This document shows, in pieces, positions 9,294 to 16,695 of a DNA stretch of 64,000 nucleotides (positions are counted from its first letter, which is position 1; the number at the start of each line of letters is the position of its first letter). Origin of the DNA: Actinoplanes missouriensis 431 (GTDB lineage Bacteria > Actinomycetota > Actinomycetes > Mycobacteriales > Micromonosporaceae); the NCBI RefSeq assembly GCF_000284295.1, contig NC_017093.1, positions 6,076,001 through 6,140,000 of the forward strand, read 5' to 3'. A program made the position numbers and the translations under genes. The notes below the pieces were generated by a model. The model ran no database searches. It had not been told where the DNA came from and saw nothing but the letters and a program-made list of their open reading frames with translations.

Positions 9294-10450
9294 GAGAACG
9301 CGGCCTTGGAGAACTCGGTGGGCACGAACTTCCCGCCCTCGACCGTGTTGATCGAGATGAAGTCCGTGGTGAGGCCGCTGTGGTTGGTGGCGGCGTAGGC
9401 GTACGTGCCGTTCGGGGTGGTCAGCGTCAGCGACTCCAGCGCGTCGCGGACCCGCGCCCGGTCGGTGCCGCCGGCCTTCTCGATGGCGGCGGCGAGCAGT
9501 TTCACGCCGCTGTAGCCGTCCTGCGCGAACTGCGGCGGCTGATACCCGTGTTTCGCCTGGAAGGACGTGGTCAGCTCGTCGACCGCGGTCTTCAGCTCGC
9601 CGGCCGGAAGGTACGAGCCCACCACGCCGACCGAGCCGGCGATGGTCACGCCCTCGGCGGCCGGTCCGGCCGGGTCGAGGAAGAGCTTGCTCGCCTGCGA
9701 GCCGGTCAGCATCAGCGGGATGTCCAGGCCCTGTGCCGCGAACTGCTTGGTGAACGCGACGCCGGGCGCCCCGGTGCCCCAGAACATCAGGGCCTGCGCG
9801 TCCGAGGCCCGCACGTGGGTGAAGATCGCGCCGAACTCGGTGGCGGTCGTCTGGAACTCCTCCACCGGACCGAGCGTGACGCCGTACTGCTGCGCCTTGG
9901 CCTGCAGACCCTTGGCGCCGGCAACCGCGTAGCTGCTCTTCGTGTCGTACGCGACAGCGACCTTGGTGATCTTGCTGGCCTGGTAGTACTTCAGCGCCGC
10001 CTCGGCATAGGTCGCCGACGTGGCGGGGACGACGAAGACGTACGGATGAATGGGGTTGATCTGCTCGTCGGCCGGGGTGAGCGAGACGTAGGGGATCTCC
10101 TCGCGGTCGACCAGCGGGATCGTCGCGAGCGCCGAATTGCTGAACGGCGACCCGATGATCGCGTCGGAGTCCTCCTTGAGCTCGTTGAAAGCCAGGACGG
10201 ACTGGTCGGGCAGGCTCTTGTCGTCACGGACGGTCAGCTCGATCGGGCGGCCGCCCAGGCCGCCGCCCGCGTTGATCGCGTCGACGGCGAGCGCGACGGA
10301 CTTCTGGTTCTCGGTGCCGAGCGGTGAGTAGTTGCCGGTGAGCGAGACGATCTGGCCGATCCGGATCGGATCGTCGCCGCTGTCGCCGCTGCCGGAGGCG
10401 CCGCAGCCGGCCAGGGTGACGGCGAGGACGAGGACGAGGACGCTTCGCAC
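9290..10450 (-). CDS. livK: ABC transporter substrate-binding lipoprotein (LivK/periplasmic-binding type 1)
   Basis: 386 residues. A lipoprotein signal peptide ends in the lipobox LAGC (residues 13-16). A type 1 periplasmic-binding fold follows, starting IRIGQIVSLTGNYSPLG. It captures the substrate outside the membrane for LivHMGF. The GTG start at 10450 is preceded by GAGGAGG. It is the first gene of the liv operon and is divergent from a PaaX-family regulator. The ligand is unknown; PaaX-type control suggests an aromatic or other carboxylic acid rather than an amino acid, but this is inference. Confidence 0.93.
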
Positions 10451-10495
10451 GATTGACCTCCTCAGGAGACTTCCGAGGGGTTACGAGACATTGAA

Positions 10496-10535
10496 GTTAG
10501 GCTCTCTCTACACGGCCGTCAATATTTTGCCTAAC
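10496..10535. promoter_or_regulatory. inverted repeat between liv operon and PaaX-family gene, likely operator
   Basis: GTTAGGC at 10496-10502 and GCCTAAC at 10529-10535 form a perfect 7-base inverted repeat with 26 bases between the arms. It lies in the 94-base divergent intergenic region, with an AT-rich core (AATATTTT) inside. The position fits a site where the adjacent PaaX-type regulator controls both itself and the liv operon. Confidence 0.55.
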
Positions 10536-10544
10536 ATCTGCCTC

Positions 10545-11354
10545 ATGCCGCCCAACCCGCAGACGCTGATGCTGATGCTCCTCGGTGACTTCGTCCTCGA
10601 CCGGAACGTCTGCGTCTTCTCCGGCAGCGTGATCGACGTGTTCGACCGGCTCGGCATCTCGTCGCACGCGACCCGCTCCACACTGGCCCGGATGGTGAAC
10701 CGCGGGCTGCTGCGCCGCCAGCGCGACGGCCGCCGGATGTACTTCGGGCTCACCGACCGGTCCACCACGATCCTGCACGACGGGCGGACACGGATCTGGC
10801 GTACCGGCGCGGTCAACGACGCGTGGGACGGCGACTGGACGCTGCTCTGCTTCTCTCTGCCCGAATCCTGGCAGCGCCAGCGCCACGACCTGCGGTCCCA
10901 GCTGGCCTGGGCGGGATTCGGCCCGCTCCAGGGCGGCCTGTGGATCGCGCCCGGCGCGGTGCCGGCGCAGAACATCGTGACAGGCCTGGGCCTGTCCGCC
11001 CACGCACGCGTCTTCCACGCCCGCGCCGACTCGCTCACCGACATCGCCGGGATGGTCCGGGACGCGTACGACCTGGCAGGTCTCGCCGCCCGCTACGCCG
11101 AGTTCCTGTCCCGGTGGGACGGCCCGGCGCCGTTCGCGGACCCGCTCGCCGCCCGCCTCAGCCTGATCGCCGAGTGGCTCGGAGCGATCCGCCGCGACCC
11201 GCGGCTCCCGGTCGAGCACCTGCCACCGGACTGGCCGGCGGTCCGGGCCCAGAAGGTGTTCCGCGAGCTGGAGTCGTCACTGGTGGAGCCGTCCCGCGCG
11301 ATCGCGGGCCAGTTGCTGGACCTGATCCCGGACAGCGCCCGCCCCGGCGAGTGA
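10545..11354 (+). CDS. PaaX-family transcriptional regulator
   Basis: About 269 residues. The N-terminal winged helix begins PQTLMLMLLGDFVLDR and includes GISSHATRSTLARMVNRGLLRR. A central domain (WDGDWTLLCFSLPES...LAWAGFGPLQGGLWIAPG) and an alpha-helical C-terminus match the PaaX layout and length. PaaX in Escherichia coli represses phenylacetate degradation and is released by phenylacetyl-CoA. Here the gene is divergent from a Liv-type transporter, so it probably senses the imported compound or its CoA ester. The ATG at 10545 is used because the protein then starts just ahead of the conserved helix. Confidence 0.88.
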   Translation: MPPNPQTLMLMLLGDFVLDRNVCVFSGSVIDVFDRLGISSHATRSTLARMVNRGLLRRQRDGRRMYFGLTDRSTTILHDGRTRIWRTGAVNDAWDGDWTLLCFSLPESWQRQRHDLRSQLAWAGFGPLQGGLWIAPGAVPAQNIVTGLGLSAHARVFHARADSLTDIAGMVRDAYDLAGLAARYAEFLSRWDGPAPFADPLAARLSLIAEWLGAIRRDPRLPVEHLPPDWPAVRAQKVFRELESSLVEPSRAIAGQLLDLIPDSARPGE

Positions 11355-11444
11355 CCCGTCGCGGCGCCGCCCGCACTCGCTGGCGTTGCTTGTGCTTCCT
11401 CCACGCCAGAGCCCCATGCCGTGCAGTCAAGCGATCACGCATGT

Positions 11445-11469
11445 CGGCAACGCCCGTTCGCGTGATCAA
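11445..11469 (+). repeat. dispersed intergenic element, copy 1 (CGGCAACGCCCGTTC...GATCAA)
   Basis: CGGCAACGCCCGTTC followed by GCGTGATCAA. A near-identical copy lies about 34 kb away at 45897-45922 (CGGCAACGCCCGTTC then TCGTTGATCAA). Both are in gene-free DNA. Confidence 0.6.
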
Positions 11470-11498
11470 AGCCGCCGGCCCGACGCTGCGAACCGGCC

Positions 11499-11588
11499 GG
11501 TCCGGCTGGTCCGGCCGGTCCGGGCGGCCCGGCTGGTCCGGCTGGTCCGGCCGGTCCGGGCGGCCCGGCTGGTCCGGCTGGTCCGGCC
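11499..11588 (+). repeat. 9-base satellite organised in 36-base units
   Basis: Ten consecutive 9-base units related to GGTCCGGCY. They form a higher-order 36-base period (GGTCCGGCT, GGTCCGGCC, GGTCCGGGC, GGCCCGGCT) present 2.5 times with perfect identity. It ends directly at the hairpin at 11593. Perfect identity suggests recent slippage or unequal exchange. Confidence 0.85.
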
Positions 11589-11592
11589 GGCT

Positions 11593-11628
11593 CTCAGTGC
11601 TGTCCACAATGCCGTCGACAGCACTGAG
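11593..11628. repeat. strong hairpin, CTCAGTGCTGTC family
   Basis: CTCAGTGCTGTC at 11593-11604 and GACAGCACTGAG at 11617-11628 form a perfect 12-base stem with a 12-base loop. The same arm sequence recurs at 19998-20112, so this is a repeat-family palindrome as well as a possible terminator for the rightward PaaX gene. Confidence 0.75.
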
Positions 11629-11788
11629 GCCCAGCTCGTCTCGCCCCAATGCCACTCAGCTTAGGTTGATCATTCGATGACGTGCTGCTTCGCTTGCCCG
11701 GGTGAAGCGCCGCGGACCGTCGCATCGACCGGCCGCGCCGCATTCGCGGGGCACGGTCCGAGACGCCCGGCGTCAGCGGTGGCGGCGT

Positions 11789-11883
11789 GGATGAAGCCAC
11801 ACGCAACGTCCATGCCACGGGGATGAGGTCACACGCAACGCCCGTGCGACAGGGATCAGGTCACACGCAACGCTTGTGTGGCG
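11789..11883 (+). repeat. three imperfect 32-base tandem direct repeats
   Basis: Units start at 11789, 11821 and 11853. Each begins GGATSARGYCACACGCAACG and continues with a less conserved tail (TCCATGCC, CCCGTGCG, CTTGTGTG). Period 32 bases, no spacer divergence, so not a CRISPR array. Function unknown. Confidence 0.7.
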
Positions 11884-11991
11884 ATCCATCAACGCCAGGG
11901 CCGGGATGGAAGCACACGAACCGTTTCCGTGCGACCTCATCGCGGCCGGCGTGAGCTTCGGTGTGCCGCGGCCCTCGCGACAGAGCCGTAT

Positions 11992-12060
11992 CGTGAGCCG
12001 CCACCCACGCCGGAGCTCACCGTGAGCCGCCACCCACGTACGAGCCCACCGTGAGCCGCC
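11992..12060 (+). repeat. CGTGAGCCGCCACCCACG direct repeats with 29-base period
   Basis: CGTGAGCCGCCACCCACG occurs at 11992-12009 and 12021-12038, and a partial copy (CGTGAGCCGCC) at 12050-12060. Spacing is a constant 29 bases. Function unknown. Confidence 0.65.
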
Positions 12061-12300
12061 CTACCGTTCACCGCCCGAACGGGAGATCAACCCGGCCACC
12101 GCGATGGGTCACCGCGACGGCGCACCGGTGCAGCTATGCGGCATCCTGCGAACAGGCTGGCCGAAGCCCGTACCCCGCGACGAACAGCCGCAGCTCACCC
12201 CGAATATCAACTAGCTAAGCGGCATTGCGTCTCGCCGGGCTGGTTGCCAGCGCTGCCGGCCGTCCGGTTTGTCCGCCCTGAGCGCCAGCCGGCATCGGCG

Positions 12301-12316
12301 TTTCCAAGATCTGCGA
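12301..12316 (+). repeat. dispersed TTTCCAAGATCTGCGA element, copy 1
   Basis: TTTCCAAGATCTGCGA. Related copies lie at 19908-19921 (reverse orientation) and 45951-45966 (TTTGCAAGATCCGCGA), each in a gene-free interval. Confidence 0.55.
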
Positions 12317-12349
12317 GCCTGGGGGCTGCCAGCCAGGGAGCCGGGAGGG

Positions 12350-12913
12350 CTAAGCGGGCGGCTGCCAGACGGTGGGGTCGGCGGGTGGGTGCTGCGGGGG
12401 CGCCGACACGGCTCGGTGGACGATCTCGTAGACCCGGTCGACCGGGATGCCGTGCTTGCGGGCTATCGCTTCGACGGCGTGACCCTCGCCGTACTCGGCG
12501 ACGATGGTGTCCTCGTCCGGGACGCCCGGCGGCGCGTAGCCCTGAACCGGGTACCCCGGCGACGCATAACCCTGGACCGGGTAGCCCGGCGGCGCATAAC
12601 CCTGGACCGGGTAGCCCGGCGGCGCATAACCCTGGACCGGGTAGCCCGGCGGCGCATAACCCTGGACCGGATAGGGCGGCGGTGGGGTCGGCTGCTGGTA
12701 GTGGGCGATCGACGGCGGGGCGTAGGGAGGCGGCGGCGCGTAGGGAGGCTGCGGGTAGGCAGGTGCCGGGTTTTCCTGGCTCAGCTCCCGCTCCACCACG
12801 GCGTAGACCTCATCGACGGTGAGGCCGTAGCGCAGCGCTATGCCCTGGACGTCGTGACCGTCGCCGAACTCGGCGACGATGCGTTCCTCCGTGGTCGGGT
12901 ATGCCTCGGACAC
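12350..12913 (-). CDS. protein with Pro/Tyr-rich repeats between two helix-turn-helix-like segments, unknown function
   Basis: 187 residues with a symmetric build. Residues about 8-45 (EERIVAEFGDGHDVQGIALRYGLTVDEVYAVVEREL) and about 130-168 (EDTIVAEYGEGHAVEAIARKHGIPVDRVYEIVHRAV) are two copies of one short helical module that looks like a helix-turn-helix. Between them lies a Pro/Tyr-rich linker containing five copies of PGYPVQGYAP or close variants, encoded by 30-base DNA repeats. There is no signal peptide or membrane segment. The GTG start at 12913 has GAGGAG immediately before it with almost no spacing, and an in-frame stop lies just upstream, so no longer form is possible. It ends 34 bases from the next gene, which is transcribed towards it and may share its transcript. 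No family recognised. Confidence 0.75.
   Translation of the reverse strand: MSEAYPTTEERIVAEFGDGHDVQGIALRYGLTVDEVYAVVERELSQENPAPAYPQPPYAPPPPYAPPSIAHYQQPTPPPPYPVQGYAPPGYPVQGYAPPGYPVQGYAPPGYPVQGYASPGYPVQGYAPPGVPDEDTIVAEYGEGHAVEAIARKHGIPVDRVYEIVHRAVSAPPQHPPADPTVWQPPA
12531..12670 (-). repeat. 30-base coding repeats (PGYPVQGYAP)
   Basis: About five near-identical 30-base units (core CATAACCCTGGACCGGGTAG on the + strand) inside the 187-residue protein gene. The copies differ at only a few bases, so copy number may vary between strains. Confidence 0.8.
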
Positions 12914-12946
12914 CTCCTCACGCTACCGGAGGAACGCGAGCCCGGC

Positions 12947-15079
12947 TCAGCGGCCGGTGCCGACCACCACCGGGCCGGTGGGGTCGGTGGTGAGGCGCAG
13001 CCGGTCGCTGGGGCGCTCCCAGATGCGGCTCGGGTCGTTGAGCGGGTCCACGTGCCAGAGCAGCACCGGCACGGTCGGCTTCTCCAGCCGGCCGCCCGAC
13101 ACGACGGCCTGCACGCCGGTGGAGAGCGTCGTCGGGCCGGCGGCGAGGGAGCTCAGCGGCACCGGGTCCGGCGGCAGGAGGGCGTCGGCGAGCAGCACCG
13201 CGTCCCAGGCGGGGATCAGGAAGTTGCCCAGGTCGTTGGGGCGGCACGACTGGCTCTGCAGTTTCACCGAGGCATCCAGGGTGCAGGCGTCGAGCAGCTG
13301 CCGGTCCCGGGCGCCGGCGGCCCGGTCGGCGCACGCGAACGTCTCCCCGGGACGCAGGCCGAGAACCTCGCGGGACCTGTCCATCTGCGCGACGAGCGTG
13401 GTGTACATGCCGGGGTCCAGGTCCGAGCAGCCGGGGCCGCCGACGTAGTAGTCGACCGGCCAGTCGGCGTTGCTGACCGCGCGGAGCTGGTAGTTGGCCA
13501 TGAACCGGCCGACCGAACCGTCCGCGATCACCAGGTTCGGCCGGGCGTGGCCGCAGGCGTCCTTGATCCGCTGGACGAACTCGGCGAACCGGGTCCAGCG
13601 GTCGGCGAAGAAGAGGACCGTGTCCTTGTCGCAGCCGACCCCGTCGAGGGTGGCGACGTGCCGGGCGGTCGAGCCGGGCGCCTGCCGGACGGCCGCGAGC
13701 AGGTCGTTGACGAGTGACGTCGTGTAAAGGTCGGTCGGCGCCGGCTCGGCGTAGACGTCGAGGCGGAAGCCGTCCGGGAAGCGCTGCCGCAGGCGGGTCA
13801 CGGTGTCCTGGGCGTACGCCAGGTTCGCCGGGGCGAGCTGGAGGTAGCCGGGACGGTCGACGAACGGCTTGCCGGGGGCGCCCAGGTCGGCGAGGAGGTT
13901 CGGGGCGATGAACGGGATACCGGCGTCGAGCAGCCGGTTGATCGCCCGCTGCGTGGTGTCCCGGCTGTCGCCGCCGCCGATCACCACCAGGCGCGGGCCG
14001 AGCGCCGCACGCCGCTCGATGACCATCTTGGCGATGTCGTCGGCGTGCCGGACGTCCTGGGTGGCGTCGGCGATCACCACGTGCAGATGCCCGAGGTACG
14101 TCTGTGCGAACAGCAGGGCCCGCAGCTGGTCCCGCTCGGACGGGTAGTCCCGGCCGTCCGCGCAGGTGGCGGGCGCGCCGGGGAGCGGGTCGCAGGAGAG
14201 CGCGCCCATCCAGACCACGGTCAGGTCGCCCCTCTCCAGCGGGCGGTTGTTCCGCAGGATCGCCTGCTCGAGCCGGACCGTCACCGGGTCCCGCCCGAAC
14301 GCGGCCGGGGCGAACACCCCGGGGTCGGCGGTGTCGAGCAGCCCGTAGCAGCGGGAGCCGTCCGCGGTCGCCCGCATCACCGTGATCCCGGTGGAGGTGG
14401 GCAGCGTGTAGCAGCCGTGTGTCACGCCGGGCAGCCAGTCCTCGCGGGTCCAGCCGAGGAAGCTGAGCGTCAGCGTGAGCACGGCCAGGGTCACGTTGTG
14501 GGCGGCGCTCAGCGACGGCAGCTTGATCAGGCCGGTCAGCTTGTCCGAGACGAGAACCGGCAGGACGACCGCGGCCACCGACACGGCCAGCGCGCGGGCC
14601 TCGGCGCTGCCCCGCAACGCGTTCTCGACGAAGACGGTGGCGATCGCGAACACCACGGCGGTGCCGGTGATCAGGGCGACCAGCCGGAGGTTCTCGCTGA
14701 GCAGCGCCGCGACGGCGGCCAGCGCGACCGCAACGAGAATCGTCCACACCCCGATGTATCCGGTGATGCCGGCGTGCACCACCAGGATCACCAGCGCGAG
14801 CACGGCCAGCAGCCGTGGCCGTTCCGGTTTCGCCAGGATCCGGGGCAGCGGGGAGTCCGGGTCGGCCGCGGCGGCGACCGCGGCGAGGATCGGCCGGGCC
14901 GCCCGCACCAGGGACCCGGCGCCGTAGATGACGGTGGCCGTGCCGGCGACCAGGAGGATCGAGTACAGCCCGTCGACGCCGGCGAACAGCACACGCACCA
15001 CGATGAGCGCGGCCAGCAGCAGGGCCGCGAGCCCGAGCACGCCCTTCGGCGTGAGCAGCGAGCGGGGGATCCGGGGCAT
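12947..15079 (-). CDS. membrane protein with extracytoplasmic periplasmic-binding-protein-like domain
   Basis: About 710 residues. Roughly six membrane segments occupy the first 200 residues. An extracytoplasmic region of about 500 residues follows and resembles a type 1 periplasmic-binding fold. Recognisable stretches are LVVIGGGDSRDTTQRAINRL with AGIPFIAPNLL, then LQLAPANLAYAQDTVTRLRQ and the second-lobe TLDGVGCDKDTVLFFADR. Several Cys pairs (GCYTL, SRCYG, SCDPL, TCADG) suggest disulfides. No ABC permease, kinase or cyclase partner is present, so it probably acts as a membrane-tethered ligand sensor or binding protein. An ATG at 15079 with AGAGAGG upstream is preferred to a TTG at 15097. 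It is followed by the Pro/Tyr-repeat protein on the same strand. Confidence 0.7.
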   Translation of the reverse strand: MPRIPRSLLTPKGVLGLAALLLAALIVVRVLFAGVDGLYSILLVAGTATVIYGAGSLVRAARPILAAVAAAADPDSPLPRILAKPERPRLLAVLALVILVVHAGITGYIGVWTILVAVALAAVAALLSENLRLVALITGTAVVFAIATVFVENALRGSAEARALAVSVAAVVLPVLVSDKLTGLIKLPSLSAAHNVTLAVLTLTLSFLGWTREDWLPGVTHGCYTLPTSTGITVMRATADGSRCYGLLDTADPGVFAPAAFGRDPVTVRLEQAILRNNRPLERGDLTVVWMGALSCDPLPGAPATCADGRDYPSERDQLRALLFAQTYLGHLHVVIADATQDVRHADDIAKMVIERRAALGPRLVVIGGGDSRDTTQRAINRLLDAGIPFIAPNLLADLGAPGKPFVDRPGYLQLAPANLAYAQDTVTRLRQRFPDGFRLDVYAEPAPTDLYTTSLVNDLLAAVRQAPGSTARHVATLDGVGCDKDTVLFFADRWTRFAEFVQRIKDACGHARPNLVIADGSVGRFMANYQLRAVSNADWPVDYYVGGPGCSDLDPGMYTTLVAQMDRSREVLGLRPGETFACADRAAGARDRQLLDACTLDASVKLQSQSCRPNDLGNFLIPAWDAVLLADALLPPDPVPLSSLAAGPTTLSTGVQAVVSGGRLEKPTVPVLLWHVDPLNDPSRIWERPSDRLRLTTDPTGPVVVGTGR

Positions 15080-15132
15080 CGACACCTCTCTGTCCAACGT
15101 GTCCCCACGGTAAGTGACCCCCGCCAGGCTGC

Positions 15133-15465
15133 TCAGCCCAGCTGCTCCTCCAGGTGGAAGACCTGGTCGAGGACGACCATGCCCTGGTCCGGGCGGGCCT
15201 CGCCGAGCGACGGGAAGAAGCCGGCCATCGCCGCCTGCCAGCGGGCGTTCACCTCGGTACGGGCCATCGCCTCCTGGGCCGCCGCGAAGTCCTCGGTCTC
15301 GAGGATGCCGACGAGCAGCCCGTCCGGCCGCAGGAAGAGCCGGTAGTCGTGCCAGCCGGTGTCGGCGAGGGCCCGGAGCATCTCCGGCCAGACCGCGGCG
15401 TGCGCCTCACGGTAGGCGTCGAGTTTCGCCGGATCGACCTGCAGGGTGAAGCACACACGCGTCAT
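15133..15465 (-). CDS. rhaM: L-rhamnose mutarotase
   Basis: 110 residues, the normal RhaM length. It shows the family's pattern: CFTLQVDPAKLDAYREAHAAVWPEML at the N-terminus (with the His in the conserved EAH), YRLFLRPDGLLVGILETEDF in the centre and a Trp near residue 75. The enzyme interconverts alpha and beta anomers of L-rhamnose in the cytoplasm. No other rhamnose gene is in the window. A perfect GAAACGTTTC palindrome 25 bases upstream of the ATG suggests LacI-family sugar-responsive control. Confidence 0.9.
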   Translation of the reverse strand: MTRVCFTLQVDPAKLDAYREAHAAVWPEMLRALADTGWHDYRLFLRPDGLLVGILETEDFAAAQEAMARTEVNARWQAAMAGFFPSLGEARPDQGMVVLDQVFHLEEQLG

Positions 15466-15487
15466 GCCGGGGATTATGGCGGGTGGG

Positions 15488-15501
15488 TTGAAACGTTTCT
15501 A
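15488..15501. promoter_or_regulatory. LacI-type palindromic operator upstream of rhaM
   Basis: TTGAAACGTTTCTA contains the perfect palindrome GAAACGTTTC (15490-15499), the core typical of LacI-family operators in actinobacteria. It lies 25 bases upstream of rhaM. The regulator is not encoded in the window. Confidence 0.65.
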
Positions 15502-15640
15502 GACCCTTGCGGGTGGAACGCCGCACCTACCGCCCCGCCACCCTGACACCGACGAGCGGTAACCCGATCGAGTGTCGTCTTTCCCTTCGGTCCCCGCGAC
15601 CCGCAGAATGTGACCGCGTCCGGGAAGACGGGGAGGGGCA

Positions 15641-16504
15641 TTGACGGCCTTCGAGTACATCGGCGCCACCGGCATGGACGAGGTTCTCGACGCGCTCGCG
15701 GACGGCGCGGGATCGGTCCTGGCCGGCGGGCAGAGCCTGACCCTGCAGGCCGGCGACACGGAGACGGCGGTCCGGCGGGTCGTCGACATCAACCGGGTGT
15801 CCGGGCTGGACACCCTCGCCGCGAACGACGGATCACTGCGGGTCGGGCCGCTCGTGCGGCATCGGACCTTCGAGTCGGCCGGGGTCACCGGGCCGCTCGG
15901 CGACCTGCTGCGCGCCGTCGTGTGCCACATCGGGCATCCGCCGATCCGGGCCCGCGGGACCATGCTGGGCAGCTTCGCGTTCGCCCACCCGGCCGCCGAG
16001 TGGCCGGTCGTGGCGATGATGCTCGACGCGCGGATGACGCTGACCGGCCGGAACGGCAGCCGGACCGTCGCCGCCGAGAGCTTCTTCACCGGGCCGTTCA
16101 CGACCGCGCGGCGACCGGACGAGATGCTGACCGAGGCCCAGCTGCGGGTGCTGCCGGCCGGGACAGGCATCGGGTACGCCGAGGACCGCCGCACCACGAT
16201 CTTCCCGCAGGCGGCGGCGATCGCCGCGATCACGGTCACCGAGGGGGTGGTCAGCGCGGCCTCGATCGGGCTGGTCAACGCCGGTCCCTGCCCGGTGCGG
16301 GCGCGCGCCGCCGAGAAGGCTCTGCTCGACGGCCCGCTGTCGGACGCCGCGATCAGCGCCGCCGCCGAGGCCGCGGCCGACGTGGACGCGACAGGGGGTG
16401 GCACCGCCGCGGACCGGCTGATGCGGCAGCGCGCGTTCCGGACCCTGGCCCGGCGGGCGCTCAGCCAGGCACGGGACGGGCTGGGCGTGCGGGCGCACCC
16501 GTAG
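15641..16504 (+). CDS. FAD-binding subunit of a molybdenum hydroxylase-type dehydrogenase (CoxM/XdhB-like), orphan
   Basis: 287 residues, the usual length of the medium FAD subunit of CO/xanthine dehydrogenases. The first FAD loop AGGQSLTL is intact at about residue 28. The second loop, normally TIGGSLAHADP, reads TMLGSFAFAHP. The TTG start at 15641 follows GGGAGGGG. The large molybdopterin and small 2Fe-2S subunits are not adjacent, so it is either an orphan using partners elsewhere or a stand-alone flavoprotein. It is followed by ndh on the same strand after 191 bases. Confidence 0.85.
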   Translation: MTAFEYIGATGMDEVLDALADGAGSVLAGGQSLTLQAGDTETAVRRVVDINRVSGLDTLAANDGSLRVGPLVRHRTFESAGVTGPLGDLLRAVVCHIGHPPIRARGTMLGSFAFAHPAAEWPVVAMMLDARMTLTGRNGSRTVAAESFFTGPFTTARRPDEMLTEAQLRVLPAGTGIGYAEDRRTTIFPQAAAIAAITVTEGVVSAASIGLVNAGPCPVRARAAEKALLDGPLSDAAISAAAEAAADVDATGGGTAADRLMRQRAFRTLARRALSQARDGLGVRAHP

Positions 16505-16695
16505 CGGAACCCGCGCTGCGGCCGGGACGGACGTGGCGCGGCCGCGCGGCTCTGCGGGGCGTGTCAGCTGCGGTTGTGCGGGGGGCAGGCCGTACCCCTA
16601 GATCGAAGTGTGGGGAAAAGCAGAGATCAAGTGACTTCCGCTGCGCGCGTGGGCATACCAGTGTGGACGTGGGTGCCCTATCGCGAGGAGTGAGC

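Larger units (their letters stand above)
11355..12349. other. gene-free intergenic region, repeat-rich
   Basis: Almost 1 kb without a convincing gene. Frames that stay open here encode only low-complexity Arg/Pro/Gly strings created by the repeats. It contains, left to right, a copy of a dispersed CGGCAACGCCCGTTC element, a 9/36-base satellite, a strong hairpin, three 32-base direct repeats, two 29-base-spaced repeats and a TTTCCAAGATCTGCGA element. Each is listed separately. The composition looks like decayed or noncoding DNA. Confidence 0.7.

Noticed and set aside
11158..11655. A minus strand frame with PDQPDQPGRPDRP repeats
   Set aside because: The repetition comes from the 9-base satellite read in frame. 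No start signal, and it runs antisense into the PaaX gene.
11789..12060. Possible CRISPR array
   Set aside because: Units are tandem without unique spacers, vary in sequence, and no cas gene is near.
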